From: Pectinophora gossypiella
Taxonomy: Eukaryota; Arthropoda; Insecta; Lepidoptera; Gelechiidae
Assembly (NCBI RefSeq): GCF_024362695.1
Contig: NW_026063260.1
Span: 1 to 64,000 of the forward strand
Direction of reading: 5' to 3'
Length of the DNA: 64,000 nt
Made by a program: the position numbers and the translations under genes. Positions 9,451 to 18,420 of the stretch are shown one piece after another. How positions within the stretch are numbered: the stretch's first letter is position 1; each line of letters begins with the position of its first letter. Below the pieces are notes generated by a model that was not told the origin of the DNA, did not search any database, and was given only the letters and a program-made list of their open reading frames with translations.

Positions 9451-10446
9451 TCACAAGGAAGACAATGAATCAATTAAACTTATCGCAGCTTCATTTACAG
9501 GCCTATTGTAAAAATTCGCGAAGATAGCCGATTGCGCAGACCAACTAGCTGTCTTCCGAATGACGTCGACACTCAAGCCAGCTCGGGAGGCAGCCGATGT
9601 AGAGGCGTGTCTCGTGCTGTGAGCGGTGAAAATAGAGGTGTCGACCCCACTCTCGCTCAGGGTATTCTTTATCCAGCGTCCGATAGTCTGGGCAGTGGCT
9701 GGCCTATGCGGTTTTTTATGAGTGAGGATGAGTCTATCCTCCGCAACAGGTCGTAAAGATGCAGTTACATCAATATATTTTTGTAACACAGACGCTGGGC
9801 AAATCCCTGGACGAGGACGAAAAAATGAAAGATTTAAAATAGGTTGAACTCTGCCTATGGCAGAAGTCTTAATTAAATCTGTAATAGTTATAACTAAACG
9901 ATCATCAAAACATTTAATATTCGGCAATTTTATAAACGATAATGTTTGGGTCCTTTGACCAGTTGCAAGGGCAAGTAACATAACCAACTTCTTTGATAGT
10001 TGTTCGAAATTAATTAAATCATTATTTTGTTTTTCTAAGAAGTCTTAACAACTACGCACGGATTCCAAGTAAAGTTATATCGTGGAAATGTCGGTCTCAT
10101 CCTAAAAATTCCTTTAAAGAATCTCTTTAACTTCAAATCATCACTTAAAGTATTGGTTGATATTAAAGAAATCGCCGATCGATGATTATTTAAGGTACCA
10201 TAGGAGGAACCCGTTTGAAAACAAACAGTAAGTAATTCTAATAAAGACTAAAATACAAAAACTAAAATTGAAAAAATCTATTTTGTTTTGGTAACTAAAC
10301 TCCCACCATAATTTCAAGCTCGAAGAGTACTGAGATCGCGTATTCTCCGATATTGACGAAAGCATAACCTCTAATGCCGTTTCTGGTACATTTTGCTTGC
10401 GAAATCCTTCCCGGATAACACACACGCTGCCAGGGAAAGGTGGCAA
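9451..10446 (-). pseudogene. Tyrosine recombinase of DIRS-O, degenerate
   Basis: The C-terminal 178 codons (9987-9451) form the catalytic core of a lambda-integrase-type recombinase: first Arg in 'TGQRTQT', H-x-x-R in 'HSTRH', and the nucleophile Tyr in 'FANFYNRP', with the usual Trp shortly before. The N-terminal core-binding part starts in the frame at 10446 ('ISENTRSQYSSSLKLWW...') but breaks down between about 10260 and 9990 by frameshifts and stops. Side-by-side reading with the intact DIRS-N protein (13931-14836) shows the same order and spacing. In the live element this enzyme integrates a circular DNA intermediate. This copy cannot make a full protein. Confidence 0.75.
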
Positions 10447-10733
10447 TGCAGTGGGTGTGTTGACCTGAAAGGAGAGGACAAGAGATACTTACTAGGGGGA
10501 AAAATTAAAATTTCCTCAATGCATAATGACATAAAATAGGGGTACCACGGTTGAGAAGGCCATTGTGGAACAACAATAATACCTGTTGCTTTGTCAGAAA
10601 CTATCTTGTTTAATGTTTTCAATATTAAAGCAAAGGGAGGAAACGCATAAAAATAAAACTGAGACCAGTTAACCGTGAACGCGTCGATATTATGCGCAAA
10701 AGGATCCCTCTTCCATTATATATATAAGGAACA
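10371..10733 (-). pseudogene. DIRS-O polymerase C-terminal end (left of BEL)
   Basis: Matches the end of the DIRS-N polymerase: 'LNKIVSDKATGIIVVPQWP' and 'PWYPYFMSLC', with a stop at 10371 overlapping the recombinase frame, the same gene overlap style as in DIRS-N. Frames change around 10622, so at least one frameshift is present. It is truncated at 10733 by the BEL insertion (target duplication CTAAG at 10734-10738) and resumes at 20867. Confidence 0.7.
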
Positions 10734-10738
10734 CTAAG

Positions 10739-10950
10739 TGATAGCTCTGGGGTAGCTGCTTCTTGTAGAAACTCCACGGGTGAATAAAACGCTGGTTTAA
10801 ATTGTAAAGAAAAGTCTATTGAACGAAATAGGTACAAGGTAGGTATAATATGTGTAAATGCGCGGCGAGGCTAAGACCGACTGGTTTACTGGTGGGAGCG
10901 CGCGCGGCGCCCGCCCCGCGCCTCCTGTTACTAGGTCCGTGGCCGAACCA
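10739..10950 (-). repeat. BEL 3' LTR
   Basis: 212 bp, TGATAGCTC...GGCCGAACCA on the plus strand, identical to 20650-20861 except for one base in the 'gaataaaacgctgg' block (a versus g). The last pol codons of BEL end at 10931, a few bases inside this LTR. Confidence 0.88.
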
Positions 10951-11245
10951 TGCTCCCGGGGGTTGAAGCATTTGATGCCTCAACAGAAGATATGACGGGG
11001 AGAGGGCATATGTTATTGTATGCTCTCTGAATGGTTCCCTTCTTCGTTAGGATGTCAGCTACTCTGCTGACGCTGTCTGGTCCGGGATGAAGCTTACTGA
11101 CCCTGCCCATGAGCCACATCAGCGGAGGCTGGTTCTTGTCCCGTACCAAAGGACCAAAGAACCAAGCTTCAGGTCGTCGCTTGATGACTTCCACTTGACC
11201 CTCTGTTGAAGGAGAGAAACATAGTCGTGTGAGAAGCGCTGCCAA
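10931..11245 (-). pseudogene. BEL pol C-terminal remnant
   Basis: Encodes the region that follows the integrase in BEL/Pao polyproteins, recognisable by 'WLMGRVSKLHPGPDSVSRV' and then 'ICPLPV'. The preceding integrase core, which should carry the DDE residues, is absent: upstream sequence jumps through a LINE tail (11258-11408) straight to the RNase H end at 11410. The deletion and the small LINE insertion probably happened as separate events. Confidence 0.7.
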
Positions 11246-11257
11246 AAATGCTGCTTG

Positions 11258-11263
11258 AGTTTT

Positions 11264-11294
<31 letters not shown>

Positions 11295-11408
11295 TACTTT
11301 ATTGCACAACGACATATACAAAGGACATAAACATACGAATAAAAACATAAGTACAATAGGCGGCCTTATTGCTAAATAGCAATTTCTGCCAGGCAACCTT
11401 AGGTTTTA
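11258..11408 (-). mobile_element. Very short LINE 3' tail inside BEL
   Basis: Only about 150 bases of LINE 3' untranslated region, with an ATTG tetramer tail (plus-strand 'tcaa' repeats at about 11264-11290) preceded by 'aataaagtattattg' on the minus strand. It codes for nothing and is strongly 5'-truncated. It marks the site where BEL has lost its integrase. Confidence 0.65.
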
Positions 11409-11409
11409 A

Positions 11410-12930
11410 TTAATATAATTTTAATATAAATTTAATATTTTTGGTTAATGACTGTAGAACTGTAGTGCAAAGTCTTGCTCCCAATAACGCCCCACATAAT
11501 TCCAATCTGGGAATAGTAACTGGTTTGAGAGGTGCAACTTTGTTTTTTGATACAAGTAGTCTGACCCGTACCTGACCATTTGTATTTATTGTTCTGACAT
11601 AAACGCATGCTCCGTATGCACGTTCGGAGGCGTCTGTAAAGGTGTGAAGTTCGAATGCAGCAGCATTGTCACAACAAACCCAGCGTGGTATACGAAGTGC
11701 ATTGAAGCAGGTAAGTGATTGAATAAATAAATGTTCAAACTTTGTTTTTATATCAAATGTTACTTCGTTATCCCAGCCGTACTTGTCAATCCAAAGCCGC
11801 TGCATTAACATTTTTGCTTCAACCGTGCAAGGCCCTAGAAGCCCTAAGGGGTCAAAAACCTGACTTATAAGTGACAAAATGACACGTTTTGTGACTTTAT
11901 TTTTTGATGGATCCAAATTAATGGAAAAAAGTAAATTATCTGATGAAGAATCCCAATGTAAACCTAATGTTTTGTTTGGAAGCGGTTCACTAAGATTTAA
12001 GGGTTTCTCTACGTTTGTTAATTGTGTGTCTGATGTAATTGATTGTAAAATTTCTGTATTATTTGACTGCCATTTGCGCAAATTAAATTTAGCTGACTGC
12101 AAAGTGTTTATGACCATTTTACAGAGCTCTATAACTGAAATAATGGAATCTCCGCCACTAAGAAAATCGTCTACGTAAAAATCTCTACGAATAGCATTTT
12201 TGGCGTCAGAATGAGAACACTGCTCTGCAAGTTTCACTAAACACTTTGTGGCCAAGTATGGCGCTGATGCAGTGCCATACGCGACTGTATTAAGTGTGTA
12301 TGCTGTGATTAGTTGATTCTGATCAAACCTGAATAAAATCTGTTGTAAACTGCGTTGAGAGGGCTCAACCAAAATTGCTCTGTACATCTTTTCGATGTCG
12401 CCTGAAACAACATATTTATGTTGCCTGAATCTGAGTAAAATGGAGAGCAGGTCATTTTGTACAACCGGCCCCACCATCTGAATGTCATTGAATGATTTAC
12501 CTGTGGTTGTGACGGCTGATGCGTCGAAGACAACCCGTAACTTCGTCGTTGTACTTGACTCACGAATTACCCCATGATGAGGCAGGTAAAAGTTGATGGT
12601 ATTGTCTGATGTCTGTTTGGTTTCAGTCATGTGACCTAAATCTGAATATTCTGTCATAAATTGATGATACCTTTCCTTTAAAACTGGATCCCGTTGCAGT
12701 CTTCGCTCCAGAGATAGGAATCGCCGCTTCGCCATACAGTAGGAGTCTCCGAGAACATCAGGTGAGTCTTTTAATGGAATTTTTACTACAAACCTCCCTT
12801 CATTGTCTCTGCGAGTATACTCCGTGAAGCTCTGCTCGCATGCTCGCTCTTCCTGTGTTAAATTGTACTTCGGCGGTACTGATTCCAACTCCCAGAAACG
12901 AGTAAGTTGCGAATCATCGTTTTGAATGAA
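11410..12930 (-). pseudogene. BEL reverse transcriptase and RNase H
   Basis: A roughly 500-codon open stretch with BEL/Pao reverse-transcriptase landmarks: 'RVVFDASA' near residue 120, 'SGDIEKMYRAI', 'AYGTASAPYLA', and the catalytic YVDD in 'RDFYVDDFLSGGDS'. An RNase H domain starting 'FTDASERAYGACVYV' follows. The frame is already open upstream of 12888 ('RFWELESVPPKYN'), and the join to the protease frame needs a frameshift at about 12930. The end at 11410 truncates RNase H, and integrase is missing. The enzyme would copy element RNA inside virus-like particles. Confidence 0.85.
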
Positions 12931-13352
12931 ATAACAATGATTGTTGTCGTGTATAGTCTGATTATCTGTGTTTTTTTATGTTTTGTCTCTGTGTGTATAA
13001 CCCCTGTCACTAACCAACCTAACTTAGTTTCTTGCAATTTTGGTTTCTGTTTGCCTAAATTTATGGAATTATTCGTTAAAATGTCCCAGAATATCTCTGC
13101 TCCGACTAAAATGTCAATTGTCGAGGGATTATTAAACGTGGGATCTGCTAATGTAATACCCAGAGGAAGAGGTATGTCTGTAATGTCGATGTAAGACGAC
13201 GGTAATGATTTTGTTATATCTGGCAAGACGTAACAATTAAGATTGACTTGATAACTGCCCGTTAGTGATTGGATAGTTATGTCACAAGACTCTGCACTAT
13301 AGTAACATAGATTATTTATACCTACTACAGAGGAGCCAGTGCTACGCCTTAC
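12930..13352 (-). pseudogene. BEL protease, C-terminal part
   Basis: Continues the BEL polyprotein after the DIRS-N insertion, from 'STGSSVVGINN' near 13330 through 'LPLGITLADPTF' and 'LGWLVTGV' near 13000, a block that follows the aspartic protease in BEL/Pao. The catalytic 'LLDSGST' lies on the other side of the DIRS insertion, at about 18450. A frameshift at ~12930 separates it from the reverse transcriptase. Confidence 0.75.
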
Positions 13353-13396
13353 TAATTAAATGATCAAACGAACTTACCAAGTGAAGTTCGATCATA

Positions 13397-13553
13397 ATTA
13401 TCCTATTTTCGCCGAAGAGATTTATTTTGTTAACCATGTAGTACCCTTAGTACGTCCAGCCAATCCGCACACAGTATTCAGCGTAGTAGAAGAAGAAAGA
13501 GAGGGCACTATCTTTCTCTTCCACCACGCCGGTGGTGGTTCGATGAGAAACTC
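13397..13553 (+). repeat. DIRS-N left inverted terminal repeat
   Basis: Pairs with 18264-18420. Both begin (outward end) 'attatcctattttcgcc' and share the 'ccaccacgccggtggtggtt' palindromic block near the inner end. They differ just after the first 17 bases ('gaagag' here, 'tgcgag' there), a difference that is kept in the internal complementary region. Confidence 0.88.
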
Positions 13554-13671
13554 ATTATTCAGAGAGACAGCAGAATTATACAACATTGACTTTATCTTTC
13601 AGGGGTTTAAATCTAGACTATGGATAATGATCTAGATTTTAGAACGAGAAAAGGGGTTGGGAGGGACTTTA

Positions 13672-13785
13672 AATCTCTTCGGCGAAAATAGGATAATTAT
13701 GATCGAACTTCACTTGGTAAGTTCGTTTGATCATTTAATTATCCTATTTTCGCCTGCGAGATTTATTTTGTTAACCATGTAGATG
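13672..13785. repeat. DIRS-N internal complementary region
   Basis: The first half is the reverse complement of the left end (including 'cttcggcgaaaataggataat' and the 'cgaacttcacttggtaagttcg' palindrome). The second half repeats the reverse complement of the right end ('attatcctattttcgcctgcgag'). In DIRS elements this region spans the circle junction and is used to complete the ends during replication. Both terminal variants ('gaagag' and 'tgcgag') are present in the expected order, which strongly supports the reading. Confidence 0.87.
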
Positions 13786-13930
13786 TTTAGAGCGTATAGT
13801 CAATGTTGTTATAAGATCAAAATAATAAACAAATAGGTAAGTACAGAGTTGTTTTATTTTTTATTTTCAACAAAATTTATAAATTAAAAAACTAAAGATC
13901 AGAAAATTATCAGTCTTAAATTCTTAATTG

Positions 13931-14836
13931 TTATTCGGTTACATTACTTAGAAGATTCACATTTTCATTAATTACTGGTCTATTGTAGAAATTTGCAAAA
14001 ACAGTAGAGTGTCCCGTCCAACCAGCACAACGACGGATTACGTCAATGTTTATACCAGCGCGCAACGCGGCAGACGTTGCCGCGTGGCGTGTGCTATGTG
14101 GACGGAACACCCTTGTATCAACACCACTTACCTCTAAAGTCTGCTTTATCCATCGACCTATGGTCTGCGATGAAGCAGCTTTATGAGGTTTTTTACAAGT
14201 CAGGAACAACTTGGTCTCAGACATTGGTCTGATAGGAGCAGTGGCCGACATGTATGCAATTACTGTGGCTGCAGGGCAAATACTCGGTTTGTCTAAAAAG
14301 AAGGGAAGGTCTAGTAGTGGTTGAGCCCGGCCTATGCCTGATGTCTTAACCAAGTCTGTTATCGTAATAACTACCCTATCGCTGTAGGTGTTAATATTGT
14401 GCAACTTTATTAAAGAAAGCGTCTGAGTTCTTTGCCCTGTTGCTAAAGCCAACAAAACTGTACATTTATGAGTGATTTTTTCTAAGGTTAATGAGTCATT
14501 GGGAAATAATTTAGACAAGTATTCTAAAACGATATTAGGATTCCAAGTTACATTGTAGCGAGGGAAGACAGGTTTCAATTTAAATGCACCTTTAAAAAAA
14601 CGTTTAACTCTTGCATCTTCGCCTATACGATTAGATGAAATTAAAGATATTGCTGAACGGTGACAATTCAATGAACCGTAAGAAGTACCTGATTTTAAAC
14701 ATTTACTAAGAAAATCAAGTAGTGAAGTAATCGTGACATTATAAAAATCGACTTCATTATTTACACAATGTTCCCACCATTTCCTCAAACTGGATGTGTA
14801 TTGATTTCTAGTACTTTGTGACACCGACGAAATCAT
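13931..14836 (-). CDS. Tyrosine recombinase of DIRS-N
   Basis: An intact 301-residue integrase of the tyrosine recombinase family. The N-terminal core-binding region begins 'MISSVSQSTRNQYTSSLRKWW'; the catalytic residues follow as Arg in 'TGQRTQT' (about residue 135), H-x-x-R in 'HSTRH' (about 245), a His/Trp-bearing 'GWTGHS', and the nucleophile Tyr in 'FANFYNRP' (about 284). The protein would integrate a double-stranded circular copy by site-specific-like recombination, replacing the DDE integrase of LTR elements. The start codon lies five bases after the stop of the polymerase frame, and the frame is also open upstream, so translation may couple to or overlap the polymerase gene. Length and motif order fit the DIRS family. 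Confidence 0.9.
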   Translation of the reverse strand: MISSVSQSTRNQYTSSLRKWWEHCVNNEVDFYNVTITSLLDFLSKCLKSGTSYGSLNCHRSAISLISSNRIGEDARVKRFFKGAFKLKPVFPRYNVTWNPNIVLEYLSKLFPNDSLTLEKITHKCTVLLALATGQRTQTLSLIKLHNINTYSDRVVITITDLVKTSGIGRAQPLLDLPFFLDKPSICPAATVIAYMSATAPIRPMSETKLFLTCKKPHKAASSQTIGRWIKQTLEVSGVDTRVFRPHSTRHAATSAALRAGINIDVIRRCAGWTGHSTVFANFYNRPVINENVNLLSNVTE

Positions 14837-14841
14837 TACAT

Positions 14842-16740
14842 CTATAGCCGAGTCCGGTACGCCTTGATTGAGGAATGCTTGCCGGATACAATGCTCGCTG
14901 CTAATGAAAGATGTTGATGCAACGGGTGTATTGTCCTGAAAACAGATGAAAGGAGATGTTTACTGGGTGGAAATATCATGATTTCACTAATACAGAGGGA
15001 TTTGAATAAGGGGTACCAGGGTTGTGAGGGCCAATATGGTACAACTAATATACCCGTAGCATTATTGTTAACAATTTTGTTAAGAACCTTTAAAATTAAC
15101 GAAAATGGTGGGAAGGCGTAAAAGAAGAAAGGACACCAGTCTACGGTGAAGGCATCTATATTGAATGCGTATGGATCTCTCCGCCAAGATACATATCGAT
15201 CGCACTTCGCATTAGTGCGAGAGGCAAAGAGGTCAATATCGGGTTGACCAAACCGCATGACAATTTTTTGAAACGTATTATTGCAGAGTTCCCACTCCGT
15301 GTCGATATTGAGTCGTCGAGATTCGTAATCAGCTTCAATGTTCCGTGAAGACTTTATATAAGATGCAAAAATGAATATTTTTCTTACTTCGCACCACTGC
15401 CAGATCTTTTTAGAAACACTTGCTAAGTGTGGGTATTGAACACCGCCCATTCTATTTACATATGAGATGGCGGTGGTGTTATCGACACGTAGTAAAATTT
15501 CACAATCATTTTTATTAGTAGCGAACGATCTTAAACCGAAAAACACGGCTAACAATTCCAAATAGTTAATGTGGTTAGTTCGTTCTTCGATTGACCAATG
15601 TCCGCCGGTCCTTTTACCGTTACATGCGGCGCCCCAGCCAGTTTGGGACGCGTCGGTAAAAATCTCCATTACATATTTACTTCGCCGAATAGGATTAGTG
15701 GCCAGAAGGATGTTATTTTTCCACCATAATAAATCACCACAGAAACTATTTGGAATGGTCATGGTCCCATCATAGTTATCACCATTGCTTAGCAACGCTA
15801 AATATTTCGCTCTCTCAAATCCTTTCGTATATACCCAGCTATAAGCAATAGCTGGGCATGCTGCAATTAGATTTCCTAAAAAGTGTGCAAAGTCGCGAAT
15901 CACAATTGTTTTAAGCGTCGATATAGTTTCAATACGCCTTAAAATATCTTGCTTTTTCTTTTGTGGAAGTTCTAATATCATTTTCTCAGAATTTAAAATG
16001 AAACCTAGAAATTGACATGATTTGCTTGGATTCAAGTTAGATTTTTTGTAATTAATGACAAAACCCAGTTTAGTTAAGAATTCAATAGTTTGATTAACAT
16101 TATCAATACATTCTTTATATGAACTACCGATACACAAAATGTCATCAAGGTACCGAACCGATAAGAATCCCTTTGATCTAAGATATGAAATAACAGGTTT
16201 AAGTATTTTTGTAAAAATATATGGCGCTGATGACAGTCCGAAAGGAAGACAGGAAAACTCATATAAAGTTTCATTGAAAGAAAATCGTAAATATTTTCTA
16301 TGGGATTTGTGTATCGGGAGTAGAAAGTAAGCTTCCTTTAAATCGAGATTTACCATAAATGAATCTTTGGTTACAAGTCTGGACGCTGTTCTGATGTCTT
16401 CCATCTTAAAATGTTCGCAGTAAACAAACTGGTTCAAGTTTTTGAGATTTAGAATAAATCTAAAGCCGTTGTCCTTTTTGGGGACAAGGAAGATATCAGA
16501 GACGTACTGACCTTCAACGAAAGTACATTCTTTAATAGCACCTATGTTTAATAAATGAGATATTTCCAATTTAACGTATGTGCTTTCAGTAACTGAAAAT
16601 ATGCGTTTCGGGTATGAATCGGGATTTTGAATTGGTATGTCAGTAAAAGGAATTTTGTAACCAGAAATTGCATTCAAGATAAATTTATCGTCAGTAATTG
16701 ACGACCAGGTTTCAATAAAGTATTGTAAACGGCCTGCATG
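14842..16740 (-). CDS. Reverse transcriptase / RNase H polymerase of DIRS-N
   Basis: Open for more than 610 codons. The reverse transcriptase comes first ('FILNLKNLNQFV', 'LPFGLSSAPYIFTK', catalytic YLDD in 'SVRYLDDILCIG'), then RNase H ('MEIFTDASQTGWGAA', 'INYLELLAVFFGL'), then the DIRS-specific tail ('DIDLFASRTNAKCDRYVSW', 'PYWPSQPWYP'), which corresponds to the methyltransferase-like region of many DIRS polymerases, though I cannot see a complete catalytic motif. The frame is open upstream of 16677 to about 16740 and overlaps the gag end, so it may start by overlap or frameshift. It makes cDNA from element RNA. No inactivating lesion seen. Confidence 0.88.
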   Translation of the reverse strand, partial: HAGRLQYFIETWSSITDDKFILNAISGYKIPFTDIPIQNPDSYPKRIFSVTESTYVKLEISHLLNIGAIKECTFVEGQYVSDIFLVPKKDNGFRFILNLKNLNQFVYCEHFKMEDIRTASRLVTKDSFMVNLDLKEAYFLLPIHKSHRKYLRFSFNETLYEFSCLPFGLSSAPYIFTKILKPVISYLRSKGFLSVRYLDDILCIGSSYKECIDNVNQTIEFLTKLGFVINYKKSNLNPSKSCQFLGFILNSEKMILELPQKKKQDILRRIETISTLKTIVIRDFAHFLGNLIAACPAIAYSWVYTKGFERAKYLALLSNGDNYDGTMTIPNSFCGDLLWWKNNILLATNPIRRSKYVMEIFTDASQTGWGAACNGKRTGGHWSIEERTNHINYLELLAVFFGLRSFATNKNDCEILLRVDNTTAISYVNRMGGVQYPHLASVSKKIWQWCEVRKIFIFASYIKSSRNIEADYESRRLNIDTEWELCNNTFQKIVMRFGQPDIDLFASRTNAKCDRYVSWRRDPYAFNIDAFTVDWCPFFFYAFPPFSLILKVLNKIVNNNATGILVVPYWPSQPWYPLFKSLCISEIMIFPPSKHLLSSVFRTIHPLHQHLSLAASIVSGKHSSIKAYRTRL

Positions 16741-16763
16741 TACCTGTGGCGATGGTAAGGTTG

Positions 16764-17819
16764 TTAAGGGAGCGTCCCTGCCGTCGTCGGGGGTCGCGGT
16801 GCGCTCGCTGGGGCGCCGTGCGGCGGGCGGCGCGACGCGGTGTGCGCCTGTTGCGGCTGGCGGCGCGCTGGCGCGGCCTGTTGTTGCGGGTGCGCACCTC
16901 GACGACGAAACGTCCTCTGTTGACCTCCGCCTCGATTCGTGTTGTACTTTTGCTGACGGCCGCGAGACGAAGGTCCTCTGGGGTTTAAATTCGTTGATGG
17001 ACTTGCTTGAATAAGTTGACTGGTCTTCTTAATTCCTTGAGAATTTTTCACCAATTCTCCTAGATTGTCCCCAAACAAATATTCATCCCTTTTCCTATCT
17101 TTAAAGTGGACTATGAGATCCTTATCGATCAATGGAGAAATCAGTATTCTTCGAGTGTCGGTTTCTAGGTAATGAGAGTCGGCTAACAGCTTGCTCGCAT
17201 CCGACAAAATGCTTAAAATGTCTGCTATCTTGGGATCTTTATGCAATAAAAATGACATAGCCTTTGTTACTCCGCTCAATACAGCTCCTAGCTGGTTTTG
17301 CTTAACATACAGGCGTTTATCCCTGTTTCTGTTCGTCTCGTTTAGCATGGTGCTAATTTCCGCATTTAGAGTCGGAGCCTTAGTCAGTGTCAAATTCTTA
17401 GGGAATGGATATTTCTTAAGAATAGTGTCTTTGTCTTCTTTTTTAAGTCCACTGATCAAAAAAGGTTTGAGACGCACAGCAATGTGATCGACTATGGGTT
17501 CACCCCAGTCCGTGATCTCCTCTTCTAAATTCCCAAGGGCTTTAAGAAGGTCTGGGTCAACGTTTAAAGTATCAGCGGCATCCGCGGAGCCTGAACTGGA
17601 GCCTTCGGTTAAAACGGTAGGCTCGGCGGGCGGTACGGGCGTGGTCGGTGTAGGGAATTCAACAGGCACGGACTCGTCTGGGTTAGGCGAAAGCGGTGCA
17701 AGTGCGGCCGGGGGCTCTTCATAGGGAGGGTACCACCCGTCGACCGACCCTCGGTCGGGATCTGGATTATCTGGTAAATAAAAGCGTAGCGTAAATAGAC
17801 GCAATCCAGAAATAGGCAA
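16764..17819 (-). CDS. Gag-like protein of DIRS-N
   Basis: 351 codons in the first-gene position of a DIRS element. The N-terminal third is acidic and proline-rich ('YEEPPAALAPLSPNP'), the middle is helical, and the C-terminus is a strongly basic Arg/Gln-rich tail ('RGGGQQRTFRRRGAHPQQ') that would bind nucleic acid in place of zinc knuckles. There is no zinc finger. A similar basic tail can be read in the gag remnant of DIRS-O near 54150-54215. No ATG sits at the left edge of the open frame, so the protein may begin by splicing from, or fusion with, the small ORF at 18144-18013. GC content of the tail coding region is markedly higher than the surrounding DNA. Confidence 0.75.
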   Translation of the reverse strand: MPISGLRLFTLRFYLPDNPDPDRGSVDGWYPPYEEPPAALAPLSPNPDESVPVEFPTPTTPVPPAEPTVLTEGSSSGSADAADTLNVDPDLLKALGNLEEEITDWGEPIVDHIAVRLKPFLISGLKKEDKDTILKKYPFPKNLTLTKAPTLNAEISTMLNETNRNRDKRLYVKQNQLGAVLSGVTKAMSFLLHKDPKIADILSILSDASKLLADSHYLETDTRRILISPLIDKDLIVHFKDRKRDEYLFGDNLGELVKNSQGIKKTSQLIQASPSTNLNPRGPSSRGRQQKYNTNRGGGQQRTFRRRGAHPQQQAAPARRQPQQAHTASRRPPHGAPASAPRPPTTAGTLP

Positions 17820-18012
17820 ATAAAGCCTTAAAAAATAAAATAGTTAATAGCTTCTGGTTAATATCTCGTATTAACTCTGAACAGAAATAGCTACTGGTTA
17901 ACATCTCGTGTTAACTCGGAGCAAGCATTGCCGTTGAACAATGTCACGCATTGATTCTAGGCATGAAAGAGCACAATAACAAATTCGAAACACTTTTATG
18001 GTAGAAAAAACA

Positions 18013-18144
18013 CTAACCTTCAAATTGTTCGTCCTCGTTTTCACTATAAACAATTAACCGTCTTTTCTTCAATTTGGCTTCATACTTTTTCAATTTACGA
18101 TGCCAACGTTCTTCTTTTGACTCCTCGTGGGGTCGTTTAGACAT
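18013..18144 (-). CDS. Small basic ORF upstream of DIRS-N gag
   Basis: 43 codons starting at an ATG at 18144: 'MSKRPHEESKEERWHRKLKK' and then a Lys/Arg-rich coiled-coil-like stretch, ending in an acidic tail and a TAG. It sits just inside the right terminal repeat at the position of a first coding segment. It looks like the N-terminal piece of the gag protein, split from the main frame by about 190 bases that may be an intron: a GTTAGT follows 'gaag', and a pyrimidine-rich tract ending in AG lies near 17830. The simplest splice does not give the gag phase, so the link is unproven. Confidence 0.4.
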   Translation of the reverse strand: MSKRPHEESKEERWHRKLKKYEAKLKKRRLIVYSENEDEQFEG

Positions 18145-18263
18145 ATTTCAATACGAAATAGTCGAATTTTTTGTTGAATATGTAGGTACTTATAAATAAA
18201 ATTACTCGTAAATTATTATTTATAACTGCTGCTTGCGTTCACGGCGCGTGCGCACAAAGGAAT

Positions 18264-18420
18264 GAGTTTCTCATCGAACCACCACCGGCGTGGTGGAAGA
18301 GAAAGATAGTGCCCTCTCTTTCTTCTTCTACTACGCTGAATACTGTGTGCGGATTGGCTGGACGTACTAAGGGTACTACATGGTTAACAAAATAAATCTC
18401 GCAGGCGAAAATAGGATAAT
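18264..18420 (-). repeat. DIRS-N right inverted terminal repeat
   Basis: Inverted partner of 13397-13553. Its outer end at 18420 abuts BEL protease sequence. Confidence 0.88.

Larger units (their letters stand above)
13357..18420 (-). mobile_element. DIRS-N: well-preserved DIRS-like retrotransposon
   Basis: A 5.06-kb element inside the BEL protease gene. It has 157-bp inverted terminal repeats (13397-13553 and 18264-18420), a 40-base extra palindromic left extension (13357-13396), an internal complementary region (about 13672-13785), and genes in DIRS order on the minus strand: a small basic ORF, gag, reverse transcriptase/RNase H, tyrosine recombinase. The BEL frame is restored if the element is removed. 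The only shared bases at the junctions are TAAT (13353-13356 and 18417-18420), consistent with recombinase-mediated entry of a circle rather than a staggered cut. All main frames are open, so this may be the most recently active element here. Confidence 0.88.

Noticed and set aside
16712..17014. High-GC Arg/Ala-rich open frames on both strands near 16.7-17.0 kb
   Set aside because: Shadows of the Arg/Gln-rich tail of DIRS-N gag, whose GC-rich codons leave other frames open.
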